Notes under the pieces: generated by a model
Databases searched by the model: none
The model's input: the letters and a program-made list of their open reading frames with translations, nothing else
Told to the model about the DNA's origin: nothing
NCBI GenBank assembly: GCA_033762255.1
Contig: JANRLT010000051.1
Location: 41,394-105,393 of the forward strand
Length of the DNA: 64,000 bases
Direction: 5' to 3'
Source of the DNA: Pirellulales bacterium
Lineage (GTDB): Bacteria; Planctomycetota; Planctomycetia; Pirellulales; JALHPA01
Program-made: the position numbers and the translations under genes
In this document: positions 1 to 8,886 of the stretch, piece by piece
Numbering within the stretch: position 1 is the first letter of the stretch
Layout: every line of letters begins with the position of its first letter

Positions 1-1
1 C

Positions 2-3000
2 CGTCAAAATAAAATTCCCCCGTTTGATCCGGTGCAACTGGACATTCTGCCGCAGGTGGCCGACCAATCCCAGAGGGAACAACAAAAGCGTTCCAATAAG
101 GGGAAGGACTCTTTACCGGCGCGCGACGCGCCGGATGGAATCTCGAGCGACGTGGAGTTGCTCTTTGGCCCAATGGCCCCGCTGCGAAATTACGTAAAGC
201 CGCGGCATTGGTCCGCCGTGCAGGAACGCCGCAAAGCCAACGATGAGGACGTACCCGCCGGCGAATTGCGGGCGAGTGTCCAAACCAGCGACGGGGACGC
301 GGTCCCTTTATTGGATGTGCCGTACAGCGTGACCGCGGCCCGGCCCGTCAGCCTGGCCAAGGGAAAAGAAAAGTTTTTGGATTATTTGTTGTTCACGCCC
401 CCCCAAAGCAACCAATTCTTACGGACCGAACTGCTAAGTTCGGTGGGGGGGCCTACCGCCAGCGAGGAAGTCCTTTCGTTGAGCAGCCTGCCGCAGCAAA
501 CTTATCTCATGTTGCTGCTGAGCACCGACCGTTCTAAATATCATTATTGGGCCGACTTAGACACGATCCGCGCGCCGGCGACCAGCGAATTGCGGTACAA
601 CTACAAATTTTCCGCCCCCGCCGTATCAAAATCCGTGCCAGTCCCGCGCCAGGTGCAAGCCTGGACAACAACCGGGGTCTTGGTCTGGGATAATATTGAT
701 CCGGCCTTGTGGAATGTGGAACAGCAAACCGCGCTAATCGATTGGCTGCACTGGGGAGGCGTCCTGGTTATCAATGGGCCAAGCGCGCTGGATAAACTTT
801 CGGGGAGTTTTTTGGATGCCACGCCGCGGGAGTCCTACTTACCGCTCATACAGCATAAGGCGGCTCAATTAACGGCGGAGCAATTGGCGGAACTAAATGA
901 TTACTGGTCGCGACGGGACGATCCCGCGGGCCAATTTGGCATCAGCACCCCTCCCGCGCGGGAAACCACCCAGCTTAAACCGCTGATCATGGTCAAACCC
1001 TGGAGCATCGTGGATGGACAGCTGGCCGCCGAGAGCGCGTACATTCCCAATACCGCCGAAATGATCGCGGCCCGCCGAGTGGGCCGGGGGCGGGTGGTGG
1101 TAACCAAGTTTTCCTTAACCCAGCCGGAACTGCGTAATTGGCCGGGGTTTGATGGTTTTTTAAATAGTGCGCTGTTGGGGCGCGGACCGCGCGCTTTTTA
1201 CGAAATACCCGGGGAACAATTTAGCAATCAGGCGTATGCGGTGGCCGCCGCCCGGCATGACGGTTTTTTGGCAAATGCGTATCGCAATTCCAAGTTGCGG
1301 TTTTTAAGTCGAGACTGGACCGAGCGCGGCTTTCCCGAAATTGGCCTGCCCGCCGGAGTGGGCAGTCTGGCGGAAGCCCGGACGGCGGTCGTCACCGCGA
1401 GAAAAATCGCATCCACAGCGCCAAAGGAACGCCCCTCGGAAAATACCGAGTCAACACCCACGGTCGTACCGCGAACCGCCGCGGATATGTCGGAATTGGT
1501 GGAAGAAGTCATCGAGGAAAACACCACGGCGCGGGGAGCCGCGGAGGACCATTCGGAACTGGCGATCCTACCGCCGCTCACGACCCCCTTGGTGGAGGAA
1601 AATTCCGCGGACGCCTTAATCAACGCCGTCCCCGCCACCACGCCCGGCAATTTTGCGCCTATTCCGGCGCGACCGCCGGGCTGGAGCGGTCCGTGGCCCC
1701 CTCCGGGCCTCCTGCAACAACCCCAAACATCCGGCGCGGCGGCACTCTCGCCCGAGCAATTTGATGATTCTCGCAATCCCCTGCAACCCGCCCCCGCCAG
1801 TTGGAATGACTATTCGATTGTATCGAATGTTGCGCGTCGGGCTTTGGGCGAAGCGGCGGGTATAAAAATACCTGGTTTACAGTTTGTCGTTGGGACACTG
1901 CTGGTTTATTTGGCCATTTTAGTGTTTGTAAATTACGGCATCTTCCGGGTGCTGGGGCGGGTTGAGTACGCCTGGCTGGCGGCGCCGCTGATAGCCATTG
2001 GCGGCTCGGTGGCGGTGATCCGGCTGGCGCAGTTGGATATTGGCTTTGTCCGTTCCCAAACCGAAGTCGCAATCCTGGAATGCCATGCAAATTACCCCCG
2101 CGCGCATTTGACACGTTACACCGCCTTATATTCCTCTTTGACCACTAGCTATGAATTGACGTTGGCGGAAAGCTCCGCGGTGTCATTGCCGTTTCCCACC
2201 CGACCGGCGAACACGGGCAATCCGTCCAACAACCGTGCCGCCACGCCTGTCGATTTTTGGCAGCGGGACAAAGAACACTCGCTAAATGGTTTTTTAGTTA
2301 GCTCCAACAGCATGTCGATGGCCCACAGCGAACAAATGCTGGACCTGGGAGGGGTGATCGAGTATGAACCCCGCGCGGAGAATCGTTGGGCGGTGCGCAA
2401 TAAAACCACGCAAATTCTCAAGGACGCGGCGATTGTCATGCGGCGGGAGGATGGCGTGTTGGCGGGTGGTTGGATTGGGGAGTTACGCGCGGGGGAAGGC
2501 ACCACCGTGGATCTGGCTCCGCTGGAACCATCTAGCCTAAATTTGCCCCTCTTTTCCGGCTGGCAAAAGCATTATTTGAATGGAGCTGACAACCCTGATC
2601 CCGCAACCACGACGCGGATAACATCACTGTCGAGTGGAGAAGCGGTAAAACCGCCGCGCCGCGACAAATTGCAGGAAGCCGCTGCCAGTGGCAATAACCC
2701 ACCACCTTCTCCGGTTAAATCGTCCACGGCCACGGGGCCTATCGTCCCCATACAAGAACTCTTGGGGGTGGTTAGTTCACCCGCAACAATTTCTTGCAAT
2801 GAGGCACGGCTGGTATGCCTGATTCCCCAGCAAGTGGGGGGAATGTCGATCACTCCCGCCACGGCGAATAGCGAACATTCTATCACGCTCATGGTGGTGC
2901 ATTTACAAACAGGCACATTATGGAACCACCTGCGCGATTATAATACTCGGCAGGACGTTATGCGTCCGGCGTTAAGATCGCTTTTGGACGTTCAACTTAG

Positions 3001-3007
3001 TGATTAG
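2..3007 (+). CDS. Large membrane protein next to an ABC ATPase, 5' truncated
   Basis: The reading frame is open to the left edge (no stop before the GTG at 32), so the gene starts upstream and only its C-terminal 1001 codons are seen. Two adjacent hydrophobic segments lie at about 1872-1940 and 1969-2028. The part before them has a soluble domain and an acidic, Pro-rich linker. The part after them is a soluble C-terminal domain. The stop overlaps the possible GTG start of the downstream ABC ATPase, so the two are probably co-transcribed and may form one exporter. A segment around residues 230-250 (VLVINGPSALDKLSG) sits in a Rossmann-like stretch, as in the extracytoplasmic partners of gliding/ABC-2 type systems (GldG-like), but I cannot confirm a family. 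The permease would have to lie upstream. Function is unknown; the gene itself is certain. Confidence 0.85.
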   Translation, partial: RQNKIPPFDPVQLDILPQVADQSQREQQKRSNKGKDSLPARDAPDGISSDVELLFGPMAPLRNYVKPRHWSAVQERRKANDEDVPAGELRASVQTSDGDAVPLLDVPYSVTAARPVSLAKGKEKFLDYLLFTPPQSNQFLRTELLSSVGGPTASEEVLSLSSLPQQTYLMLLLSTDRSKYHYWADLDTIRAPATSELRYNYKFSAPAVSKSVPVPRQVQAWTTTGVLVWDNIDPALWNVEQQTALIDWLHWGGVLVINGPSALDKLSGSFLDATPRESYLPLIQHKAAQLTAEQLAELNDYWSRRDDPAGQFGISTPPARETTQLKPLIMVKPWSIVDGQLAAESAYIPNTAEMIAARRVGRGRVVVTKFSLTQPELRNWPGFDGFLNSALLGRGPRAFYEIPGEQFSNQAYAVAAARHDGFLANAYRNSKLRFLSRDWTERGFPEIGLPAGVGSLAEARTAVVTARKIASTAPKERPSENTESTPTVVPRTAADMSELVEEVIEENTTARGAAEDHSELAILPPLTTPLVEENSADALINAVPATTPGNFAPIPARPPGWSGPWPPPGLLQQPQTSGAAALSPEQFDDSRNPLQPAPASWNDYSIVSNVARRALGEAAGIKIPGLQFVVGTLLVYLAILVFVNYGIFRVLGRVEYAWLAAPLIAIGGSVAVIRLAQLDIGFVRSQTEVAILECHANYPRAHLTRYTALYSSLTTSYELTLAESSAVSLPFPTRPANTGNPSNNRAATPVDFWQRDKEHSLNGFLVSSNSMSMAHSEQMLDLGGVIEYEPRAENRWAVRNKTTQILKDAAIVMRREDGVLAGGWIGELRAGEGTTVDLAPLEPSSLNLPLFSGWQKHYLNGADNPDPATTTRITSLSSGEAVKPPRRDKLQEAAASGNNPPPSPVKSSTATGPIVPIQELLGVVSSPATISCNEARLVCLIPQQVGGMSITPATANSEHSITLMVVHLQTGTLWNHLRDYNTRQDVMRPALRSLLDVQLSD

Positions 3008-3014
3008 GCGGTGT

Positions 3015-4118
3015 ATGCCAGAACACAACTTGCCCACAACCAACGCCCTCCCCGTTGCGGAACTCGCCAGCGGCGCGCCTGTCCCCGGTTTTCCGGCGGA
3101 TGCCCGTCGTCCCGCCGGTGCTTCAGCGGCCAATGCCGCAACCTTGCCAACGGGGGCTACCAGCGGCCAGGCGACTCCCGCGCAGCCGATGATTAAAATC
3201 ACCAATTTCTCCAAACATTACGGGGAATTTGTCGCGGTTCAAAATATGAATATGACCATTGCCAAAGGGGAATTGTTTGGCTTTATTGGTCCCAATGGCG
3301 CGGGAAAAAGCACGACCATTCGCTTTTTGGCGACTCTCTTGCGCGCGACCACCGGCGAGGGATTCGTAAATGGGATCAGCGTCACCCAGGATCCGTTGGG
3401 GGTCAGGCGGTGTGTGGGCTACATGCCGGATAACTTTGGCGTGTATGATGGGATGAAGGTTTGGGAGTTTCTTGATTTTTTCGCGGTGGCTTATCAAATT
3501 CCCCGCGCGCGGCGCAAGCAGGTCATCGGCGATGTTTTGGAACTTTTGGACTTGACCCATAAGCGGGATGACTATGTTAACGGCCTGTCGCGGGGGATGA
3601 AGCAGCGCCTGTGCGTGGCAAAAACCCTGGTGCATGATCCACCGCTGCTTATTTTGGACGAACCCAGCAGCGGCCTGGACCCGCGCGCCCGGATGGAATT
3701 TAAGGCGCTGTTAAAGGAACTGCGCCGCATGGGCAAGACAATCCTGATTAGCAGCCACATCCTCAGTGAATTGGCCGACACCTGCACATCCATCGGCATT
3801 GTCGAGCGCGGGCAGTTGCTCTTGCAGGGACCGATAGAAGAGGTTTATCGCCGGATACGCCGCAATCGCGTGATAGAAATCAAACTGCACGAAGACGCGC
3901 TGCAGGTGGCGCTGAATGTTTTGCGGAATCATCCGGCAATTCGCAATGTGGAGGCGGCCCGCGACCGAATCACCGTGGAACTAGAGGGGGGGGATGAAAC
4001 CGTCGCCGCCCTGCATGATCAGTTGGTCCTGCATCGCGTGCGGATCCGCAGTTTTTATGATAAGGACCCAACCCTGGAAGATGTCTTTATGCTGGTGACA
4101 AAAGGCTTAGTGGCCTAG
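3015..4118 (+). CDS. ABC transporter ATP-binding protein
   Basis: This is an ABC-2 type exporter ATPase subunit, a cytoplasmic nucleotide-hydrolysing partner of a membrane permease. Walker A GPNGAGKST (about residues 92-100), signature LSRGMKQR, Walker B LLILDEPSSGLD and the H-loop SSHILSE are all present, followed by the ~80-residue C-terminal region usual in drug/gliding exporters. Before the ATPase domain is a ~58-residue Ala/Pro/Thr-rich stretch that family members normally lack. Starts possible are GTG 3000 (overlapping the upstream stop), ATG 3015 (chosen) and ATG 3189, which would remove the extension and begin MIKITNF as in typical homologues, but has no visible ribosome site. Its neighbour upstream is a truncated membrane protein, likely part of the same complex. 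Confidence 0.93.
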   Translation: MPEHNLPTTNALPVAELASGAPVPGFPADARRPAGASAANAATLPTGATSGQATPAQPMIKITNFSKHYGEFVAVQNMNMTIAKGELFGFIGPNGAGKSTTIRFLATLLRATTGEGFVNGISVTQDPLGVRRCVGYMPDNFGVYDGMKVWEFLDFFAVAYQIPRARRKQVIGDVLELLDLTHKRDDYVNGLSRGMKQRLCVAKTLVHDPPLLILDEPSSGLDPRARMEFKALLKELRRMGKTILISSHILSELADTCTSIGIVERGQLLLQGPIEEVYRRIRRNRVIEIKLHEDALQVALNVLRNHPAIRNVEAARDRITVELEGGDETVAALHDQLVLHRVRIRSFYDKDPTLEDVFMLVTKGLVA

Positions 4119-4182
4119 AAAAATCGCGAATGTCTGCGGCAGCAGGGCATCAGCGGTCGGGGCAATCGTTATTTCAGGTTGG

Positions 4183-6009
4183 TTATTGCACTTTGACAGT
4201 TTTTTCCGCCACGCCCCCTTTGACGCTTTGGACCCGCACGTTGCCCGGTCCTGATCCCTGGATAATCCACTTGATATACCGCGCGCCTTTCCCCGGTAAA
4301 TTGGGCAGGCGGACTTCGCGCGGGTTTTTGCGGGTGGTTCGCGGCTTTTCAAAAAAAGGCTCTTCGCTCCATTGGCTAGCCAGAACCGTCAGGTTGTCGC
4401 CGGATAACGTTACTTTATCCGGCGGATTAATGTTATGCTTAACGTCCACCGCCGCATGCGTGGGAATGAGCTTTTCATTGATGATGACTGCTGTGACTTC
4501 ATACAGCGGTTGATCCGTTTTTTCCGCGGTCAGTGCTTTACTAACGGCGGATTGAATGGCGACCCGGGGCATTTGGTCGGCATGATACAGCGTAAACGCC
4601 ATATTCCGGTGGCATTCTTCCTCTAACAAAAAGGAGGGAGGCTGCCGCACCCAATTCTTTTTCATCCCGCCCACTTCGATCTGGCCGTATTTGGGATGCG
4701 TCACGGTTTGCCATTTGACCAGGCCATCACCCAGCAGCAGATCTCGATTAAACTGGTGCAGCAGTTCCGGCCGCGCAAATGGTTCCCCGCCGACTTCCTT
4801 TCGCTGAAAATTAAACGGCGTGAATAACTCATTGGTAAATGTAAACACACCGTTCATTTGATGCAGCCAATCGACCGAGCCGCCGTATACTTCGTACAGA
4901 TCTTCGGCAATATTAATATAGCGGTAGCCGGGGAGCATGCTTTCTCCCCGCTTGCCCAACTGGTCATAGACGGCCAGGTCCGCAGCCTCATAGCGGTCAT
5001 CCCGCGCGCCCGGCCCGCGCAGGATCATGCCGCCGGTATTATGATAGCTTTGCGCTCCGGCTATGTGCGGATGACGCATGATAAACTCCGCCACCACACG
5101 GTTTTCCGGCAGGGAAAAAGGGTAGCGGTGCGCGCCGTTTTGCACATGCCGCGGCTGCCAGTTCCACGCCCAATCGCGGTTGGGATCATACCTGCCGTCG
5201 CCATCCTCATTGACCCGGCCGTCGCCATCGTCGTCGTAACCTTCCTCGCCCAACAGCGTGTATTCGCCGGGTTCATCTAGTTTTGCGGGGATTAGCAGGT
5301 CGGGAAAATCGGGATGGGGTTTTTGATTGCCATTGGGATCCCGGCGGCGCATCTGGGTAATGTGGCCATCGCCGTTTAAATCATTGGGAGGGTCCTCGTT
5401 AAATTTTCCGTCCTGGTCGTCATCCACCGGCACCTGGCCGGTGCGGGGAGTATGCGTGGTATTGGCCCGATAAAAATGCGCATCGCGCGAGTCGGGACTT
5501 AGCATGGGGCAAATATAAAAAACGCGCTCATTGACTAAGCTGGTGACGCGCTCATTGCGACCATAACTTTCAAGCAGATACCATGCGGTATACAGGGTAA
5601 CTTCGGTGGCCTGGATTTCATTGGCATGAATCCCGCCATCGATCCAAAACGCAGCTTTTTCCTCGAGGGAGCCCGTCCCGGGATTGGCGATGGTCAATAC
5701 CCACATTTCGCGTTTGTCAGTGGACTTTCCCAAACTGGACAAGGTGGCCAACCGCGGGTGGGCGGCGGCCAGCGCCTGCAAGATGCGGGTGGAGGCATCG
5801 TAGTCGTGATAGATATTCCAGCGTACGTCCACGCGGGGATCCGCTGGCGCGCCCGTTGGTTGATACACCGCCCGCGGTGACCCGACAGCGGTGGCGGCCG
5901 CGGAATTGGCTGATCCTACCGGGGCAGATGGCGGAGCCGCCACGTCGGCGGCTTGGGCCAGATTAGACACCAAAACCAGGGCCATAACAAACAGTGGTTG
6001 CTTTATCAT
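4183..6009 (-). CDS. Secreted M14-family zinc carboxypeptidase
   Basis: This is a zinc metallopeptidase that would cleave C-terminal residues or cell-wall-type peptides outside the cytoplasm. The N-terminus is a signal peptide ending near AQAAD. The M14 zinc site is visible: H128 and E131 in GGIHANE, a third ligand H323 in QSYHNTGG, and the catalytic Glu at about 394 in FTNELF. Between the second and third ligands are two Asp/Asn/Gly-rich stretches (about 196-217 and 259-276) that resemble calcium-binding EF-like or dockerin loops and are not part of the M14 core. The C-terminal ~90 residues form an extra beta domain. It is convergent with the ABC gene and probably monocistronic. Family assignment is strong; substrate is unknown. 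Confidence 0.92.
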   Translation of the reverse strand: MIKQPLFVMALVLVSNLAQAADVAAPPSAPVGSANSAAATAVGSPRAVYQPTGAPADPRVDVRWNIYHDYDASTRILQALAAAHPRLATLSSLGKSTDKREMWVLTIANPGTGSLEEKAAFWIDGGIHANEIQATEVTLYTAWYLLESYGRNERVTSLVNERVFYICPMLSPDSRDAHFYRANTTHTPRTGQVPVDDDQDGKFNEDPPNDLNGDGHITQMRRRDPNGNQKPHPDFPDLLIPAKLDEPGEYTLLGEEGYDDDGDGRVNEDGDGRYDPNRDWAWNWQPRHVQNGAHRYPFSLPENRVVAEFIMRHPHIAGAQSYHNTGGMILRGPGARDDRYEAADLAVYDQLGKRGESMLPGYRYINIAEDLYEVYGGSVDWLHQMNGVFTFTNELFTPFNFQRKEVGGEPFARPELLHQFNRDLLLGDGLVKWQTVTHPKYGQIEVGGMKKNWVRQPPSFLLEEECHRNMAFTLYHADQMPRVAIQSAVSKALTAEKTDQPLYEVTAVIINEKLIPTHAAVDVKHNINPPDKVTLSGDNLTVLASQWSEEPFFEKPRTTRKNPREVRLPNLPGKGARYIKWIIQGSGPGNVRVQSVKGGVAEKTVKVQ

Positions 6010-6174
6010 TCATCCATCCCCAAAAGTTGCACATCCAGGGCGGACGAGCGGCCGCCGCATAAAAATGATCCACCGCCCGTTAACCAAACCACCAGACGGT
6101 CAGTTGCATTTTAGCAACAATGCCGCGCCGATAACCATTGCGAGCGGCCCATCCTTGGCATTTTCCAGAAAATA

Positions 6175-7389
6175 TTACACGGCCTCCGCGTATTCCAACT
6201 GATTTTCCAGCGTTTCCTGGGTAGCCAGGTAGGGTGTGACATCTTGATCATCGGCCATGGCCACATGCAAGTCGGGATGCAGGGCCAGGTCCAGCTCTTC
6301 GTTTGCCGGATTTTCAAACGGCTGCCCATAAGGATCGATCAATCCTTGAATCTTGGGTCGGGTGGGATGCTGGGGATTAAAATCGATCACCGCCCCCTCG
6401 ATGCCGTTATTTAATTTAACCAAGCTCCCCACGGGAAACGGGGGAATGATTTCAAAAAATGCTTTTTCGATGCGCGGGTCAAAGAAACCCTGGCACCAGG
6501 TTTTCATTTCGTGCAGAACGCGGACCGAAGGCTTTGCGGCGGAATAGACGCGTTTTGCCGTCGCCGCGTCGTAGACGTCGACAATGGTGGTGATGCGGCT
6601 AAAAATGGGAATTTGCTTGGCCACCAGCGGCGGCAACTCCTGGCCATTGGTGGGATCCACGCGCACGGGATAACCTTTGCCATTAAACCGCTGATGGTGG
6701 TTTAGCACGATCTGCGCCGCGCTGGCGGGGACTTGGCCCTTGACCATTTCATATCCGTAAATGGTGTGCATCTCCATGATGCGCATTTCTTCTTCCGTAA
6801 GGCGGGAAGGCTTGTTCAAGATTTCCGCCGGTATGCGCATTTTTCCCACATCATGCAAAATACAGCCCAACCCCAACAACTGGATATCCTTGGCTTCGCG
6901 CGCAGTTTTGAAACTGCGTTCCTCGATGAGATATTTTTCTAATTTTAAACCCAGCAGCAGCGCCAGATAACACACATTGGTGGAATGGGACATCAAATAA
7001 TTATCATAAGATTCCAGCTTTTGCAGCAACACATTGCCGCAGGGATTTTGCTTCAGATACTGAAACAAATCGCCAATCGACGTGGTAAATTTATTGTAAT
7101 CCAGCTCAAAGGCCGCTCCGCCTAGCATTTGCTCAAAGTTACGGCGCACATGCTGATAAACCTCGCGCTGATGCTCGCCCAGCCCCTCATCGATCAGGCC
7201 TTCCAAAAATTCCAAATCCCGAAACCGCACCCACACATCGGTGATGCCCAAATCGCGCAGCCGCGGAATCAGATCCGCCGGAACTTCTCGATCGCGCTGC
7301 ACTAGGTACATGCGGGGATCCCCCGGCGCGGCAATAGCTCGAGCCAGGATCATGCCGGGTTGCAGTTTATGTAAAGGGACGCGCAGCAT
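6175..7389 (-). CDS. HD-GYP domain protein, putative c-di-GMP phosphodiesterase
   Basis: HD-GYP enzymes hydrolyse cyclic di-GMP, lowering a second messenger that controls motility and surface growth. The HD pair is at residues 179-180 (LHDVGK), followed by IPAEILNKP, and the HHxxxxGxGYP motif is at 231-241. The later DVYDA metal-site motif is also intact, so the protein should be active. The N-terminal 90 residues (PLHKLQPGMILARAI) match the small domain often preceding HD-GYP and are not a receiver. The C-terminal ~90 residues carry a small beta domain common in the family. No transmembrane segment or GGDEF is present, so the protein is cytoplasmic. The start ATG is at 7389. It stands alone, divergent from the next gene. 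Confidence 0.93.
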   Translation of the reverse strand: MLRVPLHKLQPGMILARAIAAPGDPRMYLVQRDREVPADLIPRLRDLGITDVWVRFRDLEFLEGLIDEGLGEHQREVYQHVRRNFEQMLGGAAFELDYNKFTTSIGDLFQYLKQNPCGNVLLQKLESYDNYLMSHSTNVCYLALLLGLKLEKYLIEERSFKTAREAKDIQLLGLGCILHDVGKMRIPAEILNKPSRLTEEEMRIMEMHTIYGYEMVKGQVPASAAQIVLNHHQRFNGKGYPVRVDPTNGQELPPLVAKQIPIFSRITTIVDVYDAATAKRVYSAAKPSVRVLHEMKTWCQGFFDPRIEKAFFEIIPPFPVGSLVKLNNGIEGAVIDFNPQHPTRPKIQGLIDPYGQPFENPANEELDLALHPDLHVAMADDQDVTPYLATQETLENQLEYAEAV

Positions 7390-7768
7390 GTTAATAAATA
7401 ATGCAGGCCAAATTCACGCCGATCTTCTCGCCAACTCCCGTCCAGCAAGCAATTAGCCCCGTAGTAAAAAGTAGCTTAAAGTTCCCGGACACCACCTTTT
7501 TCTTCGCAATTTACCCAAAATCTCCTCTATGGAGGGGTATCCCGCTCATGCCTGGAGTTTTGGACTATTAAAAATTCCTGTGACGAAATAATCGAAAATG
7601 GCAACAAAATTAACACAAAGTCGACTTTCAGAAGCGCCGATTTCGTGCTTAGATGGAAAAGTTGGCAAAATCCCGCAAGCAGCACCCTTTTTTCCCCAAT
7701 AATTTCATCCCCATCCAGAAATCCTTTGGGCAAGGATGTTTCCCCATAGAAAACTCCACGTGGCATCC
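7390..7768. other. Divergent intergenic region
   Basis: This gap separates the HD-GYP gene (minus) from an unknown plus-strand gene and should hold both promoters. It is AT-rich. I see no convincing hairpin, RNA gene or conserved ORF. A short minus-strand open frame at 7527-7796 has no family features and overlaps the likely start of the next gene. Confidence 0.5.
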
Positions 7769-8794
7769 ATGAGCAACCGCGGTGCAAAGAGAACATTGCT
7801 TCCCGACTGGACGATTTTGTTCGGTTTGGGTGGGTTATGCGCTTTGTCCGTGATATTATTTTGGCCCTATGTCGCTTGGCAAAATGCCGTCAGCCATACT
7901 CCCCCATCCGCGGGTAGCCAGCCGGAGCAGGCCAGGCCGTCGCCACCGACCCCCGTCGTCCCCTCTGCGCTCCAGTTAGCCGGGCCACACCTTACCTGGG
8001 CCGAGCATGCCGCCGAACAGCGACTGCAAGCGCAGCTTGAACGGATTGATCAGTTTTTTCGCCAGTCAAAAAACCACACGCCCGCGTTTGCGCGGGACGC
8101 GCTCAGCTTTAGCAGCAAATGGCGGCTGATCCTCGATTATGTCCCGGGCACGCGCGGCGACCGGCACGTGGAGTACATCCGCGAGCGGTTCAATGAACAT
8201 ATCTTTAGCCCGGAAGAGTTGGAAACCTTGCTCAAACAAACCATACAGGCCTACGTCCAACAATTGGATAGCCTGGATAATGAGGTGCTGGTGCGGGTGC
8301 GGGTGGACACCGCTGACTTTTCAACCACTTATCAACTGGCAACCTGGGATGAACGCCAGTTGCGGGCCGAGTATGCCGCCGCTGTCGAGAAGGTCATCCA
8401 CGCCAGCCAGGCCGATTTTGCCAATACGGCCGCGGGCGAAGTTGTCTCCTTGATCGCTGGCGAGGTGCTCACGCAGGTCGCCGTCCGGCTGGGCATTTCC
8501 GCGGGCATTTTAGGGACCGGGGCAGCTGCTTCACCGTATACCCTGGGGATTGGGCTGGTGGTGGGCGTTATCATAGATCAAATTGTCTGGTGGGTGTATG
8601 ATTGGACAGCCGACCCCAAGGGCGAATTGGCGCACGAACTCAATCGCAAGCTGGATGAGATTCGCCTGTTGATTATCGGCACGGAGGAGAGTCCCGCGTT
8701 AAAATCACGGCTGACCAAATACGCCAGTCAACGGGCCAATTTACGACGCGCGGCCTTATTATCACTCCTCCAGGCCAATCACCCACAACCTTAG
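7769..8794 (+). CDS. Unknown membrane protein with glycine-rich second membrane segment
   Basis: I do not recognise a family. The protein has an N-terminal anchor (about residues 13-35, from PDWTILFGLGGL), a long helical soluble part, and a strongly glycine/alanine-rich hydrophobic segment near residues 220-260 (GISAGILGTGAAASPYTLG) that looks like a glycine-zipper membrane helix. This is followed by a charged coiled-coil tail. The start is uncertain: ATG 7769 gives MSNRGAKR ahead of the anchor, while ATG 7736 adds 11 residues. The next gene (8887) also encodes a membrane protein of unknown family on the same strand after 92 bp, so they are probably a two-gene unit. It could be an envelope scaffold or a pore; neither is shown. 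Confidence 0.75.
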   Translation: MSNRGAKRTLLPDWTILFGLGGLCALSVILFWPYVAWQNAVSHTPPSAGSQPEQARPSPPTPVVPSALQLAGPHLTWAEHAAEQRLQAQLERIDQFFRQSKNHTPAFARDALSFSSKWRLILDYVPGTRGDRHVEYIRERFNEHIFSPEELETLLKQTIQAYVQQLDSLDNEVLVRVRVDTADFSTTYQLATWDERQLRAEYAAAVEKVIHASQADFANTAAGEVVSLIAGEVLTQVAVRLGISAGILGTGAAASPYTLGIGLVVGVIIDQIVWWVYDWTADPKGELAHELNRKLDEIRLLIIGTEESPALKSRLTKYASQRANLRRAALLSLLQANHPQP

Positions 8795-8886
8795 CCTTAT
8801 AATAATAATGCCCGGAGGATGAAGCTGGGATCATCCATTTTTGCACGCAATACTGACCACCATTTTTTCAGACGAGCATTTTTACC

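Noticed and set aside
7527..7796. Minus-strand open frame of 89 codons
   Set aside because: Overlaps the likely start of a plus-strand membrane protein; composition is not protein-like.
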